This document shows, piece by piece, positions 49,632 to 58,665 of a stretch of 64,000 bases of DNA (positions within the stretch are counted from its first letter, which is position 1; each line of letters begins with the position of its first letter). The notes below the pieces were generated by a model that saw only the letters and a list, made by a program, of their open reading frames with translations, ran no database searches and was not told the origin of the DNA. Position numbers and translations under genes: made by a program. The stretch is from Pseudomonadota bacterium (GTDB lineage Bacteria; Pseudomonadota; Gammaproteobacteria; Steroidobacterales; Steroidobacteraceae), in assembly GCA_016704655.1 (NCBI GenBank), contig JADIZR010000008.1, forward strand, positions 124,001 through 188,000, read 5' to 3'.

Positions 49632-51002
49632 TTGAACGGACCATCGATCTCGAGTGCAGTCCTGCCGTTACTGCGGTGCCCGCGCTGCGCGGGCGTGCTC
49701 GAGGGCGACGTCGCGCTGAGTTGCGCTGCGTGCGGCGTGCGCTATCCCCTGGTCGACGGCATGCCGTGGCTGTTGCCGGCACCGGATCTCGCGCTTGCCG
49801 AATGGCGCGGGCGGCTGCACGCGATGACGAACCACCTCAAACGGCAGGCTGCGCACTACCGCGCGGCGCTGCGCCCGGACGTCACGCGACCCGCCACACG
49901 CAACCGGCTCAAGCTGCTGGCAATGGCGTGTTCGGATCACGCGCGGCGCCTGCAGGCGCTCCTGGCGGCGCTCGAGACGGACGCAGAGCCGGCAGCGGCT
50001 GCCACGTACGCGGCGCTCGCTCCGGTCGTTGCCTCGGCGCAGGGACTCGCGAGCTATTACCCCAACGTGCATCGCGACTGGGTCTGGGGCGACGCAGAGA
50101 ATCAGGCCGCGGTTGCAGCCGTCCGCCTTGCGCTGGGCAGCGAGCGTCCGGAGAGATTGCTGGTGCTCGGCAGCGGCGCAGGGCGGCTCTCCTACGATCT
50201 GCACGCACTCCTGCGTCCCGCCCTGACCGTCGCGGTCGACATCAATCCGCTGCTGATGGCCGTCGCGCGCCGGATGTACGCCGCTGAGCGCGTAGACCTG
50301 TACGAGTTTCCGGTCGCGCCACGCGACCTCGCCAGTCACGCCTTGCTGCGCACGCTGACGGCGCCGGCGCGGGCGGAGCCAGGACTGCAGCTCGTGTTCG
50401 GCGACGCGAAGCAGCCGCCGTTTGCACCTGGCAGCTTCGATACCGTCGTGACCCCGTGGCTCGTGGACGTCGTCGACACCGATCTCGAAAGCCTGGCGGC
50501 GACGGTGAATTCGCTGCTTGCACCGGGAGGGTGCTGGGTCAGCACCGGCACGCTATTTTTTCAGCAGGCCGATCCGGCGCAGGCGTACTCGAGCGAGGAA
50601 GTGCAGGAAATCGTCGCCGGGGCGGGCTTCGAGTCGCCCCAGATGCAGGCGTCGCGCCAGCCGTACCTGGCGTCGCCGGCGAGCCGGCACGCGCGGGTCG
50701 AGGAAGTCGTCACGTTCGCGGTCCGCAAACAGCGCGAGGCGGAGCTGCCGCTGCGCCCGTTGCTGCCGTGGCTCGCGGACCCACGACATCCGGTGCCGTT
50801 GCTGCCCGAGGTGGCCGACCACGCGCTCGCTCTCCGGGTGCGCGGCTACGTGGCTTCGCTGGTCGACGGCCGGCGTTCGCTGAGCGACATCGCCGCGAAA
50901 CTCGTCGCAGAACGACTGTTGCCCGCGGCAGAGGCGACTGGCATCGTGCGCGACTACCTGCTGCGCCTGCACGACGAGGCCCAGCTGCGAACCGGAATCT
51001 GA
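49632..51002 (+). CDS. N2227-type SAM methyltransferase with Trm112-like zinc ribbon and PqqD-like tail
   Basis: 456 residues. N-terminal zinc ribbon 'LRCPRCAGVLEG' with 'CAACGVRYPLVDGMPW'; central methyltransferase with 'NVHRDWVWGDAENQ' (N2227/carnosine-methyltransferase signature), 'LLVLGSGAGRLSYDLH' (SAM loop) and 'VFGDAKQPPFAPGSFD'; C-terminal ~70 residues 'YVASLVDGRRSLSDIAAKLV' followed by a helical end like PqqD peptide chaperones. Cytosolic by lack of a signal. TTG 49632 follows CGGAG. The three-domain fusion suggests a peptide or protein substrate; that is inference. Confidence 0.75.
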   Translation: MNGPSISSAVLPLLRCPRCAGVLEGDVALSCAACGVRYPLVDGMPWLLPAPDLALAEWRGRLHAMTNHLKRQAAHYRAALRPDVTRPATRNRLKLLAMACSDHARRLQALLAALETDAEPAAAATYAALAPVVASAQGLASYYPNVHRDWVWGDAENQAAVAAVRLALGSERPERLLVLGSGAGRLSYDLHALLRPALTVAVDINPLLMAVARRMYAAERVDLYEFPVAPRDLASHALLRTLTAPARAEPGLQLVFGDAKQPPFAPGSFDTVVTPWLVDVVDTDLESLAATVNSLLAPGGCWVSTGTLFFQQADPAQAYSSEEVQEIVAGAGFESPQMQASRQPYLASPASRHARVEEVVTFAVRKQREAELPLRPLLPWLADPRHPVPLLPEVADHALALRVRGYVASLVDGRRSLSDIAAKLVAERLLPAAEATGIVRDYLLRLHDEAQLRTGI

Positions 51003-51011
51003 GGTTTCTCC

Positions 51012-51986
51012 ATGCGACGGATCGTACTGCTGCTGGCCCTGAATCTGCTGGCCGGCCTCCCGGCCGCGCGTGCCGCGTGGTACGAGCGTGAAGAAGCCAT
51101 CATGGGCACGCGCATCGCGGTGCAGCTCTGGAGCGAGGACTCCGTCCTGGCCGTGAATGCGATCGACGCGGTCATGGCCGACATGCACCGCACCGACAAC
51201 CTCATGAGTACCTACAAGCCGGAGAGCCAGCTCTCGCAGGTCAATGCGCACGCTTTCGAGCGTCCGGTGCAGGTAGACGCCGACATCATCGACGTCGTGA
51301 GCCGGGCGCTCGAATACTCGCGCATCAGCAACGGCGCGTTCGACATCACCTATGCCAGCGTCGGGTACCTCTACGACTACCGCGCGCACCAGCATCCGAC
51401 CGACGAGCAGATCAAGGCGGCCCTGCCGGGCGTCGACTACCGCCAACTCAAAGTCGACCCCGTCGCGAACACGATCCGGTTCCTGCAGCCGGGTATGCGC
51501 ATCGATCTCGGCGGCATTGCGAAGGGCTGGGCGGTCGATCGCGGCATCGAGATCCTGCGGCGCATGGGTATCGAACACGCGATGGTCAACGCCGGCGGCG
51601 ACACGGCGTTGCTCGGCGACCGGCTCGGCAAGCCCTGGGTGGTCGGGATTCGCGATCCGCGCAAGCAGGGTGCGGTCGTGGCGCGCATCCCGCTGCAGGA
51701 CGAGGCGATTTCGACGTCCGGCGACTACGAACGCTATTTCGAGGAAGACGGCAAGCGCTATCACCACATCCTGGTGCCGGGCACCGGCAAGTCACCGGAT
51801 GCCGTGCGCAGCGTCACCGTCATCGGCGCCAACGCGACGCGTACGGATGGCCTGACCAAGACGGTATTCATACTCGGCGTCGAGCGCGGCATGGAATTCG
51901 TCCGCAAGCTCGGCGACGTCGAGGCGGTCATCGTCGACCGCGACGGCCAGATTTTCTATTCGGCCGGTCTCGAGCCCCCGCGGTAA
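51012..51986 (+). CDS. apbE: FAD:protein FMN transferase
   Basis: 324 residues with signal peptide ending ARA-AWYER. Motifs 'EAIMGTRIAVQL', 'GAFDITYASV', 'MRIDLGGIAKGWAVDRG', 'VNAGGDTALLG' and 'TSGDYERYFEEDG' identify ApbE/Ftp, a periplasmic Mg-dependent enzyme that transfers FMN from FAD to a Thr in exported flavoproteins. ATG 51012 lies 9 bases after the methyltransferase. ApbE often accompanies DUF4266/DUF3570/TlpA genes, which lie 11 kb away here. The FMN acceptor in this region is not identified. Confidence 0.93.
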   Translation: MRRIVLLLALNLLAGLPAARAAWYEREEAIMGTRIAVQLWSEDSVLAVNAIDAVMADMHRTDNLMSTYKPESQLSQVNAHAFERPVQVDADIIDVVSRALEYSRISNGAFDITYASVGYLYDYRAHQHPTDEQIKAALPGVDYRQLKVDPVANTIRFLQPGMRIDLGGIAKGWAVDRGIEILRRMGIEHAMVNAGGDTALLGDRLGKPWVVGIRDPRKQGAVVARIPLQDEAISTSGDYERYFEEDGKRYHHILVPGTGKSPDAVRSVTVIGANATRTDGLTKTVFILGVERGMEFVRKLGDVEAVIVDRDGQIFYSAGLEPPR

Positions 51987-52056
51987 GCGCTACGTGCGTC
52001 TGGCTGGGGGAAAATGTGACGCACCGCAAGTGTCTGGTATCCGTTGCCCGGCTGAT

Positions 52057-52086
52057 TTGACAGCCCCGGGAGCTGCAGACGACGAT
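52057..52086 (+). promoter_or_regulatory. Candidate sigma-70 promoter for the riboswitch operon
   Basis: TTGACA at 52057-52062 matches the -35 consensus exactly; 18 bases later GACGAT (52081-52086) matches three of six -10 positions. Transcription would begin near 52093, just before the aptamer. The exact -35 and the position support it; the weak -10 leaves doubt. Confidence 0.4.
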
Positions 52087-52095
52087 GTGATCGAC

Positions 52096-52178
52096 TGAAA
52101 AAGGCAAACCCGCCGAAAGGCGGGGACGCAAAGCCACCGGTCTTCGGGAAGTTCCCATGACAGCGGGGTTGCCAGGTG
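52096..52178 (+). ncRNA. Cyclic di-GMP-I (GEMM) riboswitch
   Basis: Class-I c-di-GMP aptamer. Conserved blocks in order: GGCAAACC (52103-52110), a CCCGCC-GAAA-GGCGGG tetraloop hairpin (52109-52124), GGACGCAAAGCC at 52123-52134, a second helix containing CCGGTCTTCGGG, and the closing AGCGGGGTTGCC (52162-52173) whose GGTTGCC pairs with GGCAAACC. These match the GEMM-I consensus including the ligand-binding G and A positions. Downstream, CCCCGCGAGGGG (52204-52215) can trap the GAGGGG ribosome site, while GCGGGG (52163-52168) can instead pair with CCCCGC. That predicts ligand-induced OFF switching, which is inference. Confidence 0.95.
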
Positions 52179-52217
52179 CAACGCAGGACATTTGATTTAA
52201 TCGCCCCGCGAGGGGTA

Positions 52218-52694
52218 TTGCGCACATGGATGGCTGCGGTGATCGCCGTGACCGCCGGCGTGCCCGCTTTTGCCGCGCCTCCCGCGCTGAATTCCATCGC
52301 GCCTGATTTCGCCCTGAAGGCCGTCGACGGCCGCAACGTGCGCCTGTCGGAATACCGCGGCGAACCCGTCATCCTGCATTTCTGGGCCAGCTGGTGCGGG
52401 CCCTGCCGCGAGTCCGTCGCCGCGCTCGATGCGCTTGCGCTGAGCTCCGGCACGCCCGTGCTGGGAGTCAATCTCGACGGCGTCGACCGCTCCGCCGCGG
52501 TCGCCGATTCGCTGCACCTCAAGTCGCCGACGCTCGTCGATACGCAGCAGTCGGTTGCGCGCACGTACGACGTCGCGAAGCTGCCGCTCACGCTGCTGCT
52601 CGATGCCGAGGGACACGTTCGCGCGTCCTGGTCCGGCGTCCCAGCCGATCTTGCCGAACTTACGCCACAACTCGAACGCCTGCGCCTGGACTGA
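52218..52694 (+). CDS. TlpA-like exported thioredoxin controlled by the c-di-GMP riboswitch
   Basis: 158 residues if TTG 52218 is used. Signal peptide '(M)RTWMAAVIAVTAGVPAFA', then 'HFWASWCGPCRESVA' (redox CxxC) and 'YDVAKLPLTLLLDAEG' (cis-Pro). Start uncertain: TTG 52218 keeps an Arg at the N-terminus and follows GAGGGG closely; ATG 52230 is possible; GTG 52176 would lie inside the aptamer and is rejected. First gene of the riboswitch run. Its role may be disulphide handling for the downstream envelope proteins. Confidence 0.85.
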   Translation: MRTWMAAVIAVTAGVPAFAAPPALNSIAPDFALKAVDGRNVRLSEYRGEPVILHFWASWCGPCRESVAALDALALSSGTPVLGVNLDGVDRSAAVADSLHLKSPTLVDTQQSVARTYDVAKLPLTLLLDAEGHVRASWSGVPADLAELTPQLERLRLD

Positions 52695-52709
52695 CGGAGC
52701 TCCGCCCGC

Positions 52710-53264
52710 ATGAAACCGAAAACCCATCCGATGCTGCGCGTAGCGCGACTGTTCATGGTGTTTGCCCTGCTGGCGGCCCCGCTCGCAGCGATGCCGTCCG
52801 AGGGCGACACGGCGAACCTCAAGTCCGTCGACCAGGACGTGCAGGCGCTGAAGAAGCAGCTGATCGACCTCAATCGCGACCTGTTCAAGCTGGAAGAGGA
52901 ACTGCTCTATCCGGCCAGCACGCAGGTTGCCGTGTTCCTCTCGGTGGACGTGGGCACGTTCTTCGCGCTCGACTCGGTGACGCTCAAGGTCGACGACAAG
53001 GAAGTCGCCAACTACCTGTACACGGACCGCGAGGTGCAGGCCCTGCACCGCGGTGGCGTGCAGAAACTTTACCTCGGCAACCTGAAAGCCGGGAGCCACG
53101 AAATCGTCGCGTTCTTCACCGGCAAGGGTCCGCACGAGCGTGACTATCGCCGCGGCACGACGCTCAAGGTCGACAAGACCATCGGCGCCAAGTACGTCGA
53201 ACTCCGCATCAGTGACCGTGAAGCGTCGCTGCAGCCCGAGTTTGTCGTGCGGCAGTGGGAGTAG
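52710..53264 (+). CDS. Exported coiled-coil protein, unrecognised family
   Basis: 184 residues. Signal peptide ends near AMP-SEGDT; residues ~35-68 are a heptad-rich helix ('SVDQDVQALKKQLIDLNRD'), followed by a beta-rich domain with 'FFALDSVTLKVDDKEVANYL' and 'YLGNLKAGSHEIVAFFTGKG', reminiscent of a periplasmic Ig-like or carboxypeptidase-regulatory fold. I do not recognise a named family. GGAG lies 10 bases before ATG 52710, 16 bases after the thioredoxin gene; probably a periplasmic part of the ExbBD-powered set. Confidence 0.8.
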   Translation: MKPKTHPMLRVARLFMVFALLAAPLAAMPSEGDTANLKSVDQDVQALKKQLIDLNRDLFKLEEELLYPASTQVAVFLSVDVGTFFALDSVTLKVDDKEVANYLYTDREVQALHRGGVQKLYLGNLKAGSHEIVAFFTGKGPHERDYRRGTTLKVDKTIGAKYVELRISDREASLQPEFVVRQWE

Positions 53265-53300
53265 GGCGGGCTACCGGCCTGCCGTAACGTAATTCGCAGC

Positions 53301-55190
53301 ATGCGTCAGCGATCCTCCACCGCCCGGCTCTACGCGCTCTGCATCTGCCTGGTGCTGGGTGCGGCCGTGGCCTGGACCGTGCAGGCGGACGAGCCGTCGC
53401 GCGATGCGCCTGCGCCGACGCAAGTCCGCGATCTCGACTACGGCGACGTGCTGTTTCACTTCTTCCAGGACGACTACTTCGAGTCGATCGTCCGGCTCGA
53501 GGCCAATCGCGATTTCGACCGGCTGCAGCACCACGCCTCCGAGGCGGAGTTGCTTGCGGGGGGTCTTTACCTCTCGCTCGGTCTGCACACGGAGGCGGAA
53601 GGTATCTTCGATCGCCTGCTGGCCGGACCGGTGGCGCCTGCGGTTCGCGATCGTGCGCGCTTCTACCTGGCACGCATCGGGTATCAACGCGGGTACTTTG
53701 CAGCAGCGTTGCGCAACATCGAGCGGGTCGAGCAGCCGCTGCCGGGCAAGCTCGAGCCCGAGAGGCGCCTGCTGGAAGCCAACGTGCTGATGAGCCTCGG
53801 CCGGCACGGCGAGGCGGCGCAGCGACTGGAGAGCTGGAGCGACACCAGCGGCTGGTCCAGCTACGCACGCTTCAATCTGGGCGTCGCGCTGGTGCGCACG
53901 GGTGACATGGCGCGTGGCCGCCAGTTCCTCGAGCAGGTCGGCACGCTGCAGGCGAGCAGCGAAGAGCAGGCCGCGCTGCGTGACCGCGCGAATCTCGCGC
54001 TGGGATTCGCGCTGCTGCAGCAACCGGGCGGCGACGACCCGACGGCGGTGCTGAACCGCGTGCGGCTCGATGGCCCGTTCACCAACAAGGCCCTGCTGGC
54101 GCTGGGCTGGGCGGAAGCGAACGCCAGTCGCCCGGACCGCGCGCTCGTGCCCTGGCTCGAACTGCAGCAGCGGAAACTCCTCGACGCGTCGGTGCAGGAG
54201 TCGCTGATCGCGGTTCCCTACGCCTATGTCAAGCTGGCATCGAACGGCCAGGCGTCTGAGCACTATCGATCAGCGGTGGACGCCTACGCCCGCGAGTCGC
54301 GGCGCATCGACGAGTCGATTGCTGCGATCCGGCAGGGCGGGTTTCTTGATTCGATCCTTGCCACGGTTCCGCAGGGCGATCGTCCAGGCTGGTTCTGGCA
54401 GCTCGAGCAGCTGCCCGATGCGCCGCACACGCGATACCTCTATCACCTGCTGGCATCGCACGAATTCCAGGAAGGCCTGAAGAACTACCGCGACCTGCGC
54501 CTGATGCAGGCCAACCTCGCGCGCTGGACCGATTCGCTCGAGGCGTTCGGCGCCATGATCGAGGCGCGGGAGATCGCCGCTGCACAGCGGGAGCCGCGCC
54601 GGCAGGAAATGCTGTCGGGTACGGACCTGGCTGCGCTCGCGCAGCGTCAGCAGGAACTGGCCGACCGCTTCGCCCAGGTGGAAGCGAGTCGCGATGTCGC
54701 AGCGCTGGCCTCGCCGCAGGAGCGGGCGCAGTGGGAGGCGCTTGCGCGCATCGACGCTACGCTGGCTGCGATGCCGGCCGGACCGCAGCGCGACGAATTC
54801 ACGGACCGCGCGCGCCTGCTGCGCGGTGCGCTGACGTGGGAGCTCGACCGTGCGTACAAGGTGCGTGCCACGCAGACCCGTCGCGATCTGAGGCAGTCAA
54901 AAGCGGCACTGGCTGAGGCCGGCACGCGTCTCGCAGCAATCGGCGAGGCGGGCGATTTCGTGCCGCGAAACACGCAGGTCTTCGCGGGCCGGGTGGACGA
55001 ACTGTCGGAGCGGGTGGCACGCATCGCTCCCATGATCGATGCCACGGCCCTCGCGCAGGAGCGCGCTCTCGCCGAGTTGGCGGTCACCGAGCTGCAGGCG
55101 CAACAGAAGCGTCTCGGCAGCTACTCGACGCAGGCGCAATTTGCGCTCGCATCGTTGTACGACGGCGCGACGGCCGGGGGCGGCCGATGA
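53301..55190 (+). CDS. Exported TPR protein 1 of the ExbB/ExbD cluster
   Basis: 629 residues; signal peptide to QADE-PSRD. Helical throughout with TPR-like pairs (e.g. 'AELLAGGLYLSLGLHTEAEG', 'ARFNLGVALVRTGDMARGR') in residues ~60-300 and a long coiled-coil-like C-terminus ('LAALAQRQQELADRFAQVEA'). No enzyme motif seen. It probably acts as a periplasmic scaffold. The stop overlaps the next start (ATGA). Start ATG 53301 has only a weak ribosome site. Confidence 0.85.
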   Translation: MRQRSSTARLYALCICLVLGAAVAWTVQADEPSRDAPAPTQVRDLDYGDVLFHFFQDDYFESIVRLEANRDFDRLQHHASEAELLAGGLYLSLGLHTEAEGIFDRLLAGPVAPAVRDRARFYLARIGYQRGYFAAALRNIERVEQPLPGKLEPERRLLEANVLMSLGRHGEAAQRLESWSDTSGWSSYARFNLGVALVRTGDMARGRQFLEQVGTLQASSEEQAALRDRANLALGFALLQQPGGDDPTAVLNRVRLDGPFTNKALLALGWAEANASRPDRALVPWLELQQRKLLDASVQESLIAVPYAYVKLASNGQASEHYRSAVDAYARESRRIDESIAAIRQGGFLDSILATVPQGDRPGWFWQLEQLPDAPHTRYLYHLLASHEFQEGLKNYRDLRLMQANLARWTDSLEAFGAMIEAREIAAAQREPRRQEMLSGTDLAALAQRQQELADRFAQVEASRDVAALASPQERAQWEALARIDATLAAMPAGPQRDEFTDRARLLRGALTWELDRAYKVRATQTRRDLRQSKAALAEAGTRLAAIGEAGDFVPRNTQVFAGRVDELSERVARIAPMIDATALAQERALAELAVTELQAQQKRLGSYSTQAQFALASLYDGATAGGGR

Positions 55191-58100
55191 GCACCTCCCG
55201 CTATCTCTGGGTCGCCGCCGCCAGCGTGCTTGCCACTGGCTGGACCGGCGTGGCCGAGAGCGCGCGCAAGAAGGCCGAGCCGACGCTCGGGTCGCTGGCA
55301 GCCCGCAGCGCACCTGTCGATCGCTCGCTGCCGGTGCAGGCGGCGGTGGAAGATGCCGCGAGCAGTTACGCAGCCTTCCTGCGCATCGACGGTGCGGACC
55401 CGGCACTGAAGGCGCAGGCGTTGCGCCGTCTGGGCGACCTGCGTCTCGAGCAGGCTGCCGCGCTCAGTGCCGTGGGTGACGTGCCCGACGCCGCTTCCCA
55501 GGCACAGGCGCGCGAGGCGGTCGCCGCGTACCAGGAACTGCTGCGCGACTATCCCGACTACGCGGCGCGTGATGCCGCGCTGTACCAGCTTGCGCGCGCG
55601 TCCGAAGTCGCAGGCGACGCCGATGCCGCAATGGCTGCGCTCGATGAACTGGTGCTGCGGCATCCGCAGGGTGCGCACGCCGACGAGGCCCAGTTCCGGC
55701 GCGGTGAGGTCTACTTCAGTGCGCAGCGTTACGCCGATGCCGGGCAGGCCTACGGTGCGGTTCTCGCCATGGGACCCGCGAGCTCGTTCTACGAACAGGC
55801 GCTGTACAAGCGCGGCTGGGCACAGTTCAAGTTGGGCGACAACGCGGCGAGCAGCCGTGATTTTCTCGCCCTGCTCGACACACTGCTCGTGCAGGGCGGC
55901 CAGCTCCGCGACGCGACGCAACTCACGCGCCCCGAGCAGGAACTCTCCGATGACACCCTGCGCGCCCTGAGCCTGATGTTCGCCGCGGACGAAGGTGCAG
56001 CGTCCCTGCAGGCGGCCCTGTCGCAGCGCGGGCCGGCGCCCTACGAGTCGCGCCTGTATTCCGCGCTTGGCGACCTCTACGTCGAGAAGGAGCGCTTCCA
56101 GGACGGAGCTGAGGTTTACCGTTCCTTTGCGCGTCGACAGCCGCTCGACCCGGAGGCACCGTTCCTGCTTGGCAAGGCCACCGGGGCCTATGGCAAGGCG
56201 GGATTCACCGCGCTCGTGCTCGAGTCGAAGCAGGAGCTGGTCGAACTCTACGGTCCGCGCAGCGCGTACTGGGCGCAACGCGGCACGAACATTGATCCGC
56301 GCGTCAGCGCGGCGGTGCAGGCGAACCTGCTCGACCTTGCGCGCCATCATCACGCGCTCGCGCAGAAGCAGGGCGGGGACGCGGATCGCGACGCAGCCGT
56401 GCGCTGGTACCGCGAGTACCTCGACGGCTTCGATGCGACGGCGGAAGCGCCGGCCACGCGGCTGCTGCTCGCCGATCTCCTGCTCGAAGGTACGCGGTAC
56501 GCCGACGCGGCCGACGAATACGAGAAGGCTGCGTACAACTACCAGAATGCCCCGGAAGCCGGCCGCGCCGGCTACGCCGCGCTGGTCGCGCTCGACAAGG
56601 CCGAGCCGACGCTGCCTGAGGCGGACCGGCCCGCGCTGCGCCAGCGGGCCATCGAGTCCTCGCTGCGGTTCGCCAGCACGTTCCCGGAGCACGTCGAGAC
56701 GCCGGGCGTGCTCGCGCGCACCACCAAGCAGCTGTTCGATCTTGGAGATCGCCAGCGCGCTGAGGCCGTCGCACAGAACGTGCTCGCTCTGGGATCGCGC
56801 GCCGACGCCGGCCAGCAACTCGTCGCATGGACGGTGCTGGCGCACACCTACTTCGATTCCGCGCGCTTCGCCGAGGCCGAGCGCGCCTACGGCGAGATCG
56901 TTGCGCGCACTCCTGCCAGCGAGCCGCAGCATGCGGAAGCAGTGGAGCGGCAGGCCGCCGCTGTCTACCGGCAGGCCGAGGTGCGCCAGGCGGCCGGCGA
57001 CACAGCGGGCGCCGTGCAGGATTTCCTGCGCGTAGCTGCCGTGGCGCCATCATCGCCGATCCGCGCGCAGGCCGAGTTCGACGCCGCGACGTTGTTGCTG
57101 CAGGACAAGCAGTGGCTCGCGGCGGCAACTGTGCTCGAAGGGTTCCGCAAAGCGTATCCACAACACGAACTGGCTGCCGACGTCGACCGCAAGCTCGCCG
57201 TCGCGTACGTCGAGTCCGGGCAGCAAGGCAAGGCCGCCGCCGAGTTCGAGCGCGTCGCGGCCCGCACGACGGAGGACCCGGAGGTGCGTCGCAGCGCCCT
57301 GTGGCAGGCAGCGGAGCTGTACATCGCAGCCGGCGATCCTGCCTCGTCCAGCCGCAGCTACGCGGAATACGTCAAGCGCCATCCGGTGCCCGCAGGGCCG
57401 GCAGTGGATGCGCGCCAGACGCTCGCCGACCTGGCGCGCGATGCCAACGACGTCGACGGTCGCCAGCGCTGGCTCGAAGACATCATCATCGCGGATCGAG
57501 GGGCCGGTGCGGAGCGTACGGACCGCACGAAGTTCCTCGCGGCGACCGCGTCCCTTGAGCTGGCGCGCCCGCTCGACGCATCGGCCCGTGCAATCCGTCT
57601 GGCCCTGCCGCTTGAGAAGTCGCTGCCGGCCAAACGCAAAGCCCTCGAAGCGGCGCTCGGTGCGTACGGTCGGGCCGAGGAATACGGCGTGGCTCAGGTC
57701 ACGACGGCCTCGGCTTTCGCGATGGCCGACCTCTACCGCGACCTGGGCAAGTCACTGCTGGAGTCGGACCGGCCGAAGAATCTCGACGCCGAGGAACTCG
57801 AGCAATACGACGTGCTGCTCGAGGAGCAGGCGTTCCCGTTCGAGGAGAAGGCGATCGGCATCCACGAACGCAACGCGCGGCTCGCGGCGCAGGGCGTCTA
57901 CGACGAGTGGGTGCAGAAGAGCTACGCCGAACTCGCGCAGCTGAAGCCCGGCCGGTATGCGCGGGCGGAAGTTGCCGATGCGCCAGTAGCGCCAGTGGCA
58001 GGGCCGCCACTGCCGCCGGAGGCCGACCCGGCCGTCCAGAACCAGCTCGGGGTGCAGCAGCGCCAGGCAGGCCAGTTCGCGGATGCGCAAGCGGCGTATG

Positions 58101-58315
58101 AACGCGCGCTCGTGCTGGACCCGAACTACGCCGACGCCGAACGCAATCTCGCGATCCTGCACGACCTGTATCTCGACAACCCTTCGGCCGCGCTGCCGCA
58201 CTTCGAGCGCTATCAACTGCTGACGCAGGGCGCCGACACGCAGGTCGCCGCGTGGGTCGCTGAACTCAAGGCGCGAATCGCCGCTGTCACTCGCACTGCG
58301 GAGGCCACGCCGTGA
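55187..58315 (+). CDS. Large exported TPR protein 2 of the ExbB/ExbD cluster
   Basis: 1042 residues, almost entirely TPR helices: 'AALYQLARASEVAGDADAAM', 'AQFRRGEVYFSAQRYADAGQ', and a canonical final set 'NQLGVQQRQAGQFADAQAAY', 'ERALVLDPNYADAERNL'. A short N-terminal export segment (residues 5-24) precedes 'RKKAEPTLGSLAAR'. It resembles in layout the large TPR/scaffold proteins of ExbBD-driven gliding or trans-envelope machines, though homology to a particular one cannot be shown by eye. ATGA and GTGA overlaps on both sides show tight coupling. Confidence 0.87.
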   Translation: MSTSRYLWVAAASVLATGWTGVAESARKKAEPTLGSLAARSAPVDRSLPVQAAVEDAASSYAAFLRIDGADPALKAQALRRLGDLRLEQAAALSAVGDVPDAASQAQAREAVAAYQELLRDYPDYAARDAALYQLARASEVAGDADAAMAALDELVLRHPQGAHADEAQFRRGEVYFSAQRYADAGQAYGAVLAMGPASSFYEQALYKRGWAQFKLGDNAASSRDFLALLDTLLVQGGQLRDATQLTRPEQELSDDTLRALSLMFAADEGAASLQAALSQRGPAPYESRLYSALGDLYVEKERFQDGAEVYRSFARRQPLDPEAPFLLGKATGAYGKAGFTALVLESKQELVELYGPRSAYWAQRGTNIDPRVSAAVQANLLDLARHHHALAQKQGGDADRDAAVRWYREYLDGFDATAEAPATRLLLADLLLEGTRYADAADEYEKAAYNYQNAPEAGRAGYAALVALDKAEPTLPEADRPALRQRAIESSLRFASTFPEHVETPGVLARTTKQLFDLGDRQRAEAVAQNVLALGSRADAGQQLVAWTVLAHTYFDSARFAEAERAYGEIVARTPASEPQHAEAVERQAAAVYRQAEVRQAAGDTAGAVQDFLRVAAVAPSSPIRAQAEFDAATLLLQDKQWLAAATVLEGFRKAYPQHELAADVDRKLAVAYVESGQQGKAAAEFERVAARTTEDPEVRRSALWQAAELYIAAGDPASSSRSYAEYVKRHPVPAGPAVDARQTLADLARDANDVDGRQRWLEDIIIADRGAGAERTDRTKFLAATASLELARPLDASARAIRLALPLEKSLPAKRKALEAALGAYGRAEEYGVAQVTTASAFAMADLYRDLGKSLLESDRPKNLDAEELEQYDVLLEEQAFPFEEKAIGIHERNARLAAQGVYDEWVQKSYAELAQLKPGRYARAEVADAPVAPVAGPPLPPEADPAVQNQLGVQQRQAGQFADAQAAYERALVLDPNYADAERNLAILHDLYLDNPSAALPHFERYQLLTQGADTQVAAWVAELKARIAAVTRTAEATP

Positions 58316-58665
58316 ACGCCATTCGCCATGCCTTCCTGGCGCTGCACCTGCTGGCAGGCCTGTCAACCGCCGCCGTTCACGCGGCCGAGCCTGCGCCACA
58401 GGCAGCGAAATCCGAGAAGGCCGTCGATCGCCTGCAGCTGGACGCGACTGCCATCACCGGCAACCGCGAACTGCCCAAGGTCATGAGCATCGTGCCGTGG
58501 AAGGCCGCCGAACCGCCGGGTGGTCCCGACCGCCCGATGGGCAGCCTGATCGACGAAGTCCTTGCGCCGGTAGATCGTGACGAATTCCGGCGCGAGATCA
58601 CATATTTCCGCGACCTGACGTCGCAAAGTTCGGACCGTTCGCCTCCCGGAGCCAAAGACCCATGA
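58312..58665 (+). CDS. Small exported protein of the ExbB/ExbD cluster
   Basis: 117 residues from GTG 58312 (overlaps previous TGA). Signal peptide ends VHA-AEPAP; the remainder has 'LDATAITGNRELPKVMSIVP' and 'GSLIDEVLAPVDRDEFRREI', a short conserved pattern seen before TolQ-type genes in similar clusters. Function unknown. The 3' ATGA overlap with exbB suggests a stoichiometric partner. Confidence 0.8.
   Translation: MNAIRHAFLALHLLAGLSTAAVHAAEPAPQAAKSEKAVDRLQLDATAITGNRELPKVMSIVPWKAAEPPGGPDRPMGSLIDEVLAPVDRDEFRREITYFRDLTSQSSDRSPPGAKDP

Noticed and set aside
52176..52217. GTG start for the riboswitch-controlled TlpA gene
   Set aside because: It lies in the closing stem of the aptamer and has no ribosome site; later starts keep a proper signal peptide.
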